Shown here: positions 14,427 through 20,655 of the stretch, piece after piece
Layout of the letters: each line of letters starts with the position of its first letter
Position numbering within the stretch: position 1 is the stretch's first letter
Source of the DNA: CAYWFP01 sp964457365
GTDB taxonomy: Bacteria; Planctomycetota; SZUA-567
Reading direction: 5' to 3'
Assembly: GCA_964457365.1 (NCBI GenBank)
Contig: CAYWFP010000072.1
Span: 1-20,655 of the forward strand
Length of the DNA stretch: 20,655 nucleotides
Position numbers and translations under genes: made by a program
Notes under the pieces: model-generated
Database searches by the model: none
What the model was told of the DNA's origin: nothing
What the model saw: only the letters and a program-made list of their open reading frames with translations

Positions 14427-16934
14427 ATGAGGGGATGGCGCAACCTACGTCTGGCGTGGAAATTATCGATTATTCTCGGTGCGTGTCTGATTCTGCTCAA
14501 TGCGTTGCTTGCTGCCGCGTTGATCTTCAACATGACACAAATGTCCGATGCACTGCTGCAGAAATTCACCAGGGTGACAAAGGTCGTCTCTACGGAAACG
14601 ATCCAGACGTTTGAAGCGATGGAAGAGAAGCAGAAGGAAAACTACGCGACCATCGGCGAGAAACAACAGCAGGCATTTACGCAAATCAAGGACGAGTTGG
14701 GCAGCACCTTTCAGGGCTTGATGCAGAAACAGGCCGATGCCGCGTTGGCGTCTTTGGAGCGCAAACTCGACGGTATCGCTCAGCTGCTGGCATTGATGGC
14801 GGTGCAGCCGTTGGTCGAAGCCGATATCGCCCGTCTCGATTCGTTCTGCCAGGCGTCCTGCGGTGACGCGGACATGTTGCTCTGCTACATGACCGACAAC
14901 AACGGGGCGATCGTGACCACCTTTTCCAACGAAACGGATGAGGTGATCCGGCAGAATACCGGTCTGCGCGAAAACATTCCGGTCGATATCGCGGTCAAAA
15001 ACCTCGAAGCCTTGCGGGCCATCATCCGGGTCACCGCCAAGATCAATGACGAGCAGAACGCCGAACTCGGCGAAGTGGTTTTGCTGGCCCATCGCGACAG
15101 TGTCGACAAGGTTCGCAGTCGACTCTATCAGGAAGGGGTGGCCTTGCAGAAGCAGGTCGACGGCAGCTTTCAGGCCTTGGGTGCCCAGTTGCGGGATAAC
15201 CTCGAAATGCTGCAGACGGAACAGAAGAAAAGCGCGGATCAGTTGGAGCAGATGATCGTGGGCAAATTGAACGAATCGCGGAAAACGGTCGAGGAACGCG
15301 CCCGGCACGACCTATTGGAAAGTGTCGTCATCGGTCTGGCCGCGAGCCTGCTCTGCCTAGTCCTCTCGCTCGGTTTGATGGGATTTCTCTTCTCGCGCAT
15401 GATCAGCCGGCCGATCCATCGGCTCGTCCACGTGATGAACCGTGTTGGCGAAGGGGATATGGCGCCGATTCATCAGATCGAAAGCTACGTGAAGGGAGTC
15501 GCCCCGGAGCGCGTTTCGAACGAGATCCAGGTCTTGACATTCTGTCTGCTTCGCCTCTCGCGCCGGATCGAGGACCGCAGCCGCAGTCTCCGCCGTATCG
15601 CCGACGGCGACCTGACCGAGCAGGTGGAGGCCGTTTCCGATGCCGACATCCTCGGTCTTTCGGTGCAGCAGATGGTTGAAGGGCTTTCGCGTCTGGTCGT
15701 GCGAGTGCAGGAAGCCGCGGGGATCATCGCCGGCAATGCCGATGAACTGGCCTCCATCTCCACGCAACTGGCCGCGGGGTGCGATTCGATGGAGGAGCAG
15801 GTCGGCCAGGTAGCCGATTCGACCGGGGGAATGACCGAGAACATCTCCGGCATGGCGTCGGCCACCGAGGAAATGTCCGCCAGCAGCGCCGGCGTCTCCT
15901 CCACGGCAGAGGAGATGTCGCGTCAGATGACAAGCGTCGCCTCCGCCGTCGAACAGATGACTGCATCGATGAACGTGATCGCCGACAATGCCAAACGCGG
16001 CTCGGACGTCGTCGAAGGCGCGGTCGAACGGGCGCGCACGGCGACGGCTACGATCAATGCACTCGATTTCTCGGCCGGTGAGATCGGGAAGGTCACGGAG
16101 GTGATCAAGCGCATCGCGCACAAGACCAATCTGCTGGCGCTGAACGCCACCATCGAAGCCGCGTCCGCCGGAGAGGCGGGAAAAGGCTTCGCCGTCGTGG
16201 CCAACGAGATCAAGGAACTGGCCAACCAGAGTTCCGAGGCCGCCGAAGAGATTGCCCAGCGCATCGCAGGCATCCAGCACAGCACGCGCGAGTCCGTCGG
16301 CGTCATCGAGGAGATGGCCGATGTCATCAGCAACGTCAACGAGTCCATCGCCGCCGTCACCACGGCCATGGAGGAACAGAAGCAGGTTACCGGCGATATC
16401 GCCGGAACCATTACCGAGGCGAATCAGGGCGTGAACCACATCGCCCGGTCCATTAATGAAGTCGCCATCGGTGTCCGCGAAATCTCCGCCAACGCCGGGG
16501 ATATCTCCGGCGCCGCGCAGTCTGTCGACGAAAGCATGCGCAGTGTGCGCGGCGCCGTCGAAGAGAGTACGGCCGGCGTGCAGCGCGTGAACATCTCCGC
16601 CGATCGCATGGCCGCCATTGTCGCGGAATTGGAAAACCTTGTCGGCGTCTTTCGGGTCGCGCCGGATGCCGCGAACGAGGCGGCTTTCGTCGAAGACGAA
16701 GAGGACGAGATGTCGACGGGCGAAGCGGCCGAGCACGACGACTGGTGGGACGGGGCGGAGGAAGGGGCCGAGACCGATTCGTCCGACGACGAGGGGAGCG
16801 ATGCCGGCAATGGCGTCGAAGCCGACGAAGATACGGACGAACGCGGCGCCTTGGAGGGGGACGACGATAGCGAGGATGACGAGGATGAGGACGCCTCTGC
16901 GATTATCGAGGATCCCGAAACGCGCGAGTCATGA
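14427..16934 (+). CDS. Methyl-accepting chemotaxis protein with cysteine-bearing sensor and acidic tail
   Basis: This 835-residue receptor has a membrane helix at about 12-35, an extracytoplasmic region of about 36-298, a second membrane helix at about 299-322 and HAMP-like segments (about 323-420, including LRRIADGDLTEQV). The coiled-coil signalling domain follows, with its tip at 560-597 (RIAHKTNLLALNATIEAASA, then GKGFAVVANEIK). The extracytoplasmic region has two predicted helical coiled-coil arms (about 40-115 and 225-298) around a small core containing cysteines 141, 145 and 153. The tail from about 752 to the end is dominated by Asp and Glu. No NWETF-type pentapeptide is present. Translation probably starts at ATG 14427, behind a GA/poly-G tract. 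It is divergent from the che cluster and converges on the HD-GYP gene. Confidence 0.96.
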   Translation: MRGWRNLRLAWKLSIILGACLILLNALLAAALIFNMTQMSDALLQKFTRVTKVVSTETIQTFEAMEEKQKENYATIGEKQQQAFTQIKDELGSTFQGLMQKQADAALASLERKLDGIAQLLALMAVQPLVEADIARLDSFCQASCGDADMLLCYMTDNNGAIVTTFSNETDEVIRQNTGLRENIPVDIAVKNLEALRAIIRVTAKINDEQNAELGEVVLLAHRDSVDKVRSRLYQEGVALQKQVDGSFQALGAQLRDNLEMLQTEQKKSADQLEQMIVGKLNESRKTVEERARHDLLESVVIGLAASLLCLVLSLGLMGFLFSRMISRPIHRLVHVMNRVGEGDMAPIHQIESYVKGVAPERVSNEIQVLTFCLLRLSRRIEDRSRSLRRIADGDLTEQVEAVSDADILGLSVQQMVEGLSRLVVRVQEAAGIIAGNADELASISTQLAAGCDSMEEQVGQVADSTGGMTENISGMASATEEMSASSAGVSSTAEEMSRQMTSVASAVEQMTASMNVIADNAKRGSDVVEGAVERARTATATINALDFSAGEIGKVTEVIKRIAHKTNLLALNATIEAASAGEAGKGFAVVANEIKELANQSSEAAEEIAQRIAGIQHSTRESVGVIEEMADVISNVNESIAAVTTAMEEQKQVTGDIAGTITEANQGVNHIARSINEVAIGVREISANAGDISGAAQSVDESMRSVRGAVEESTAGVQRVNISADRMAAIVAELENLVGVFRVAPDAANEAAFVEDEEDEMSTGEAAEHDDWWDGAEEGAETDSSDDEGSDAGNGVEADEDTDERGALEGDDDSEDDEDEDASAIIEDPETRES

Positions 16935-16965
16935 TTCGCCCGCCGGATTCGGCGCCGGGGGCGAA
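16935..16965. terminator. Bidirectional hairpin between convergent MCP and HD-GYP genes
   Basis: Immediately after the MCP stop, TTCGCCC-G-CCGG (16935-16946) pairs with CCGGGGGCGAA (16955-16965) to form an 11-bp stem with one bulged G and an 8-nt loop. It fills most of the 50-bp gap between two converging genes, as expected for a shared terminator. No T-run follows on either strand, so release may need Rho or may be inefficient. Confidence 0.45.
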
Positions 16966-16984
16966 CACTGCCGGGGAAGACGGT

Positions 16985-18364
16985 TTACTCTATCGGTGGC
17001 AGCTCGCCGGCATCGTGCAGGACGAAGAAGGCGTCCAGGCATGTCGGGCACAAACCCTCTCCGCGCTCTTCGCGCATGATTCCGAGCGCTTTCTCCAAGG
17101 GCATCGCTTTGCGGTAGGGGCGGTCGCTGGTCAGCGCGTGCCAGACGTCGCCGACGGCGATGAGGCGTGCCACGAGCGGAATCTGCTCCTCCGCCAAGCC
17201 GTCGGGATATCCTTTGCCGTTCCATTTTTCATGATGATGTCGCACGCCTGGAACGACGTTCTCGAGGCTGGGAATATGTTTCAAGATATCGTGCCCGATG
17301 ACGGGATGCTTTTTGATCACCTGGAACTCCGGATCGCTCAACTTGTCGGGTTTGAGCAGGATCGAATCGCGAATGCCGATCTTGCCGATATCGTGGAGCT
17401 GCCCTACCAGATCGACGCCCTCGAGCGTTTCGGCGTCGAGTTGAAGCCGGCGGGCGATGGCCGAGGAGATGGAGGCCACGTAGCGCGAATGGGAGTGCGT
17501 ATAGGCGTCGCGTGCGTCGAGCGCACGCGCCAGGCTCATGATGCTCGCCAATAACAACCGACGTTCTGCCGCGGCATTCTCTTTGTCCTTCAAGAGAAGC
17601 TGCACGTGATCGTCCAGAAGCTTCTCGACCAGTACGAGCAACTGATCGGCACTGAACGGTTTGGTCAGAAACGAGGAGGCCCCGTGTTCCATCAGTCGCC
17701 GCATGGTGCCGCGGTCGGCCTGCGTGCTCATCGTGACGTATGGCAGGGCCGCCCAGCGCGCGTCGCTGCGTACCGCCGCGCAGAGTTCCCACCCGTCCAT
17801 CTCCGGCATGTTCAGATCGGAGAGGATCAGGCTCGGCGGATTGTCGCCGCAACTCTCGAGGACGTCCAGTGCGTCGCGCCCGTTGCGGGCCTTAAGCACG
17901 GGGAATCCCGCTTCGGCGAGCGCCCGTTCGACAATCCCGCGAACGGTTTCACTGTCGTCGACGACGAGGATCACCTGCTCCCGGCGCTGCAGGTTCTGCT
18001 GCAACATGCCTCCGACGGTGCGGCAGAATTCCTCCTGGGTGAAGGGCTTGGGAAGGTAGCGGGTCGCGCCGGCCTCGAAACCGCGATCGATGTCGGCGTC
18101 GGTGTCGAGGGTGCTGACCACCAGGACCGGCATTGCACGGGTCTTCGCTTCGCGTTTGAGCCGTGCACACAACTCGAGCCCGTCCATGCCGGGCATCTCG
18201 ACATCGGTCACCACCAGGTCGTACGAACCGGAGGAGGTCTTGTCCAATGCTTCTTCGGCGCTGGCCGCCTCGTCGATCTGCGCTTGGAGCGGGCGCAGGA
18301 ACATCGTGCACAGCTTGCGCGTGGCGCTGCTATCGTCGACGAGCAGGATCCGGTTGGCGTTCAC
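16985..18364 (-). CDS. Dual-receiver HD-GYP response regulator (predicted c-di-GMP phosphodiesterase)
   Basis: The 459-residue cytoplasmic protein has a first receiver (4-122, predicted acceptor D54 in TDVEMPGMDG), a second receiver (130-252, D183 in SDLNMPEMDG), a short helical linker, and an HD-GYP domain (270-450). HD-GYP hydrolyses cyclic di-GMP. Visible motifs are THSHSRYV (289-296), LHDIGKIGIRDSIL (323-336), HPVIGHDIL (353-361), HHHEKWNGKGYPDGL (376-390) and SDRPYRKA (413-420). Metal-binding His and Asp residues appear intact; the usual D-G-x-G-Y-P is N-G-K-G-Y-P. GTG 18364 is chosen because AGGGA lies about 6 nt upstream and the receiver begins at once; the frame is open back to a TTG at 18469. 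The C-terminus carries CPTC (439-442) where an F-D-P motif is usual. Confidence 0.95.
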   Translation of the reverse strand: MNANRILLVDDSSATRKLCTMFLRPLQAQIDEAASAEEALDKTSSGSYDLVVTDVEMPGMDGLELCARLKREAKTRAMPVLVVSTLDTDADIDRGFEAGATRYLPKPFTQEEFCRTVGGMLQQNLQRREQVILVVDDSETVRGIVERALAEAGFPVLKARNGRDALDVLESCGDNPPSLILSDLNMPEMDGWELCAAVRSDARWAALPYVTMSTQADRGTMRRLMEHGASSFLTKPFSADQLLVLVEKLLDDHVQLLLKDKENAAAERRLLLASIMSLARALDARDAYTHSHSRYVASISSAIARRLQLDAETLEGVDLVGQLHDIGKIGIRDSILLKPDKLSDPEFQVIKKHPVIGHDILKHIPSLENVVPGVRHHHEKWNGKGYPDGLAEEQIPLVARLIAVGDVWHALTSDRPYRKAMPLEKALGIMREERGEGLCPTCLDAFFVLHDAGELPPIE

Positions 18365-18488
18365 GCGATTCCCTTGCCTGACCGATGGCCCCTGAGTATG
18401 CGCTAGATGTATTAATGAGGCCGATCCATTCAAGGGCGTTCGGGATCCTACAACGTGCCCAGACCGCAAGCAAGCGGAAAGTAATGAT

Positions 18489-19112
18489 TCAGAATACTTG
18501 TCGGATTCGAGAAGTGCTTTGTTTGCCGGGTATTCGTCTTCTCGATTTCAGCAATTCTGCTTGCGGATCGCCCCGACTTGAGGTCGTTTTCGCAGAAAAC
18601 GCTTCCTGTACAGATGCAGGGCGCCGCACTAACCGGAAAGATCTCGATCTGTATTTTCGGCGGCAGATGCTTCCCTGGCCTTCAGTATGCCGTCGCACAG
18701 GCGCAATCCGCTCTTCGACCGATTCGCATATCGCCGGATCGGCCGCGATGGCGTATTGGCCCGCGACGCCTTTCGAAGCCTTCCCCGTGGTCCCGCATGT
18801 CCGGTCACGCCCCTCAAGGCGCCGAACATCGCCGTCCGCCCCGCGGCAACCACAAGATGCCGCAATGAATCCCGGTCGCGCTTCGTTCAATACGCTTTTC
18901 CCCATCGGCTCCGCGACGGAAAAAACCATATCTATTGGCTCCGGCGCATCCTTCGCAGCCACTCCTCCGCATAACCCAACACTCAGCATAATCGGGCTGT
19001 AGATGAACGCCTCCCGGCGCATCAGGTCGGCCACGTGGGCGCACACGGCGCGAAAGCGGGCCTCCCTGACGGCCGGATCGGGGTGGCTGCAGGGACTCGC
19101 TAGATAAATCAT
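18489..19112 (-). pseudogene. DUF1937-like gene, intact only at its N-terminus
   Basis: The first 43 residues match the DUF1937 pattern well: MIYLASP, then SHPDPAVREARFRAVC, a helix with LMRREAF, and YSPIM. DUF1937 proteins are small (about 100 residues), common in phages and islands, and related in fold to nucleoside 2-deoxyribosyltransferases. From about base 18980 onward the frame stays open for another 160 codons but no longer resembles the family: the expected W-x-x-W, Y-D and L-x-G-W segments are absent, and the sequence becomes rich in Arg, Ser and Gly. I read this as a gene whose 3' half was replaced or degraded. ATG 19112 is preferred because GGAG sits 6 nt upstream; an ATG at 19118 is also in frame. 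A genuine longer protein with an unknown C-terminus is the alternative. Confidence 0.5.
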
Positions 19113-19138
19113 GCCCATCTCCGTCTAGTAAAGAATTC

Positions 19139-19166
19139 TTGACTTAGGCCGAGTGCTAGATAAGAT
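19139..19166 (+). promoter_or_regulatory. Candidate sigma-70 promoter for the Fic gene
   Basis: TTGACT (19139-19144) and TAAGAT (19161-19166) are 16 nt apart and match consensus at five and four of six positions. They lie 45 nt before the Fic start codon, which has GGGAGG at 19194-19199. This suggests that Fic is transcribed on its own. Confidence 0.45.
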
Positions 19167-19210
19167 CGCTTTACCAGTAAGCCGTATTGGGAAGGGAGGC
19201 TTGAGCAGCC

Positions 19211-20380
19211 ATGAGCCGGAAGACAGGAACCTACCGCACCACGACCGTAGGCGGGGAGAAGGTGCGCGCCTTTATTCCTCATCCGCTGCCGCCGTCCCAT
19301 CCCGGGCTGGATCTGGACGAAGCCCTCACCGGGCTGCATGCCGACGCGGTAGCCGCCATCAGCCGCCTGAACGTGGCCGGTGCGATGGTTCCCAGCCACG
19401 ACTGGTTCCTCTACGGTTTCGTGCGCAAGGAAGCCGTCATCTCCTCGCAGATCGAGGGAACCCAGGCGACACTGGAGGATGTGGTTTCCTTCGAGGCGAC
19501 GAACCAGACGGACCGGCCCGCCGACGTGGAAGAGATTTGTAATTATGTCGAGGCGATAGCCTATGCGCGCAAGGAGCTGGCCAAGCCCAAGGGGTTGCCG
19601 ATCTGCTCTCGCCTTTTCTGCGAGATACACAAGCGATTGATGACCGGAACGCGCGGCTCCGACAAGCAGCCCGGCACGATCCGTGCCTCGCAGAATTGGA
19701 TCGGCGGAACGCGGCTCGGCAATGCGCACTTCGTTCCGCCTCCACCAGACGCGGTGCGTGATGCCCTCGGTGAGCTTGACCGCTGGATTCACGGAGAAGA
19801 TCCGTTGCCGCCGTTGATCCGGATCGGGCTCGCACATGTTCAGTTCGAAACGATTCACCCGTTTCTCGATGGTAACGGACGCATCGGACGATTGCTGATC
19901 ACGCTCCTGGCCGAGCACTGGGGTTTGCTGGCCGAACCGTTTCTTTATCTCAGCCTCGCATTTAAGCGGCACCGCGCCGACTACTATGCCCATCTCGATG
20001 CTGTGCGTACGAAAGGCGACTGGGAGGGATGGACCGCTTTCTTCCTCCGCTGTGTCCGCGAAGCCGCCGCCGACGGGGTCGATGCCGCTCAACGTCTTTT
20101 CGCCGTCATTGGAGAAAGCCGCCAGGCCGTCATGGCGCACAACGCCACGACTGTCACTGCCGTGCGGCTTTTCGACCTGTTGCCCGATCATCCGATGGTG
20201 ACGCTCCCGGTCGCAATGGATCTGCTCGCAACGACCAAGCCCACGGCGAACAAGGCAATCGATGCGTTGGTGCAGGCCGGGGTACTGCACGAGATCAGTG
20301 GCAAGAAGCGCGACCGCGTATATGCTTACCAGGATTATCTCTCCGTGCTGGCCGAGGATACGGGCGCGATTGAGGGATAG
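19211..20380 (+). CDS. Fic-domain protein with N-terminal inhibitory motif (predicted AMP-transferase)
   Basis: This 389-residue protein belongs to the common Fic/DUF4172-like class. Fic enzymes usually transfer AMP from ATP onto a hydroxyl side chain of a target protein. The catalytic motif HPFLDGNGRIGR (216-227) is complete, with H216 as general base and the anion-binding GNGR. An inhibitory S-x-x-x-E-G motif occurs at 78-83 (SSQIEG), which places it with the class II, self-inhibited Fic proteins whose helix blocks ATP until relieved. A C-terminal winged-helix-like region (about 318-375, PTANKAIDALVQAGVL) may bind DNA, possibly its own promoter. The start at 19211 has GGGAGG 11 nt upstream. 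No antitoxin-like partner gene adjoins it; inhibition is built in. The physiological target is unknown. Confidence 0.95.
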   Translation: MSRKTGTYRTTTVGGEKVRAFIPHPLPPSHPGLDLDEALTGLHADAVAAISRLNVAGAMVPSHDWFLYGFVRKEAVISSQIEGTQATLEDVVSFEATNQTDRPADVEEICNYVEAIAYARKELAKPKGLPICSRLFCEIHKRLMTGTRGSDKQPGTIRASQNWIGGTRLGNAHFVPPPPDAVRDALGELDRWIHGEDPLPPLIRIGLAHVQFETIHPFLDGNGRIGRLLITLLAEHWGLLAEPFLYLSLAFKRHRADYYAHLDAVRTKGDWEGWTAFFLRCVREAAADGVDAAQRLFAVIGESRQAVMAHNATTVTAVRLFDLLPDHPMVTLPVAMDLLATTKPTANKAIDALVQAGVLHEISGKKRDRVYAYQDYLSVLAEDTGAIEG

Positions 20381-20382
20381 AT

Positions 20383-20520
20383 TCATTTCGACGCCTCCGC
20401 GCATGCTTCCGCCTCCGTCAACGCCGCCCAGTCGCATCCCTCGCCATGCCGAAATTCAGCAAACCGCTTCCTGATCACGTCGCAGTAGAGCGGGTCCATC
20501 TCCATCAGGCGGGCATTCCG
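20383..20520 (-). pseudogene. C-terminal remnant of a DNA methyltransferase
   Basis: On the minus strand, RNARLMEMDPLYCDVIRKRF followed by AEF closely resembles the C-terminal end of N4/N6 DNA methyltransferases of the ParB-associated/phage type, where G-R-x-A-x-L-M-E-x-D-P-x-Y-C-D-V-I follows the S-adenosylmethionine-binding motif. A 22-residue tail ends in TGA two bases after the Fic stop on the other strand. Upstream, the frame remains open to the window edge but is only a Pro/Glu/Cys low-complexity translation of a tandem repeat, then unrelated sequence. No catalytic (D/N/S)PP(Y/W) or SAM motif is seen, so the gene is truncated and cannot encode an active enzyme within this window. Confidence 0.6.
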
Positions 20521-20590
20521 GCGAGGCATTCCGGGGACCGGGCATTCCGGGGGGGGGCATTCGGGGCGCATTCCGGCGTATTCCGGGGAC
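20511..20590. repeat. Degenerate tandem repeat of GCATTCCGG
   Basis: Six copies of a CATTCCGG-type core begin at 20514, 20527, 20543, 20558, 20569 and 20579, spaced 10-16 bp, with variable G-runs between them. The fourth copy lacks one C and the last begins with TATT. The array directly abuts the methyltransferase remnant and ends in CCGGGGACAGTATATTAC, a sequence style often seen beside REP-associated IS200-like transposases; that link comes from memory and is not proven here. Confidence 0.65.
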
Positions 20591-20655
20591 AGTATATTAC
20601 TACTACAACGCCAGAAATACTGAAGGCGTACGGTTGAAGTTGACGATAACTCCCT
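20591..20655. other. Right-edge sequence with no recognised gene
   Basis: These 65 bp are AT-richer than the repeat beside them. No start codon with a ribosome-binding site and no motif is recognised on either strand. It may be the edge of an element that continues beyond the window. Confidence 0.3.

Noticed and set aside
14216..14569. A 117-codon minus-strand open frame overlapping the start of the second MCP
   Set aside because: No ribosome-binding site or recognised motif is seen, and half of it is antisense to the MCP N-terminus. A decayed gene in the intergenic part cannot be excluded.
19099..19163. Direct repeat GCTAGATAA at 19099-19107 and 19155-19163 as possible attachment or insertion duplication
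   Set aside because: Nine bases with one copy inside the conserved DUF1937 N-terminal codons is best explained by chance; nothing lies between them that looks inserted.
20511..20590. CRISPR array
   Set aside because: Units are only about 10 bp, irregularly spaced and without unique spacers of uniform length; no cas genes are present.

Overview
The window is a high-GC, densely coded stretch from a Gram-negative-type bacterium. It carries a type II secretion/type IV pilus-like assembly operon and a complete set of chemosensory core genes. No rRNA, tRNA or phylogenetic marker is present, so the phylum cannot be fixed. The gene styles (CheA fused to a receiver, dual-receiver HD-GYP protein, long MCPs) would suit a PVC-group or deltaproteobacteria-like lineage, but that is a guess.

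Layout. (1) 1-339, minus: the 5' part of a family 2 glycosyltransferase, running off the left edge. (2) 562-5584, plus: a tightly coupled six-gene operon of a short GspE-type ATPase, two consecutive GspF-like platform proteins and three minor-pseudopilin-like proteins (I/V-, J/W- and X/K-like). No secretin, major pilin or prepilin peptidase is visible. (3) 5603-13718, minus: a chemosensory cluster transcribed as mcp, cheA, cheW, cheR, cheB. It converges on the pilus-like operon with only 18 nt between the last genes. CheA is a hybrid with an HPt domain, two CheW-like regions and a C-terminal receiver; no stand-alone cheY is present. (4) 13719-14426: a 708-bp, comparatively AT-rich gene-free region between two divergent MCP genes. 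It holds a 10-bp tandem repeat, an AT palindrome and a GA/poly-G tract immediately before the second MCP. (5) 14427-16934, plus: a second MCP with a cysteine-bearing sensor region and a very acidic C-terminal tail, convergent with (6) 16985-18364, minus: a REC-REC-HD-GYP response regulator, a predicted c-di-GMP phosphodiesterase. A strong hairpin lies between their stop codons. (7) 18.4-20.65 kb: an accessory-looking end with a DUF1937-like gene that is intact only at its N-terminus, an intact Fic-domain protein with its own likely promoter, the C-terminal remnant of a DNA methyltransferase, and a degenerate tandem repeat whose unit matches codons of that methyltransferase.

How it may work together (inference): the two MCPs signal through CheW to the hybrid CheA, with CheR and CheB providing adaptation. 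With no separate CheY, output could pass through the CheA receiver and the neighbouring dual-receiver HD-GYP protein, coupling sensing to c-di-GMP level. The adjacent filament-assembly genes are an attractive but unproven target.
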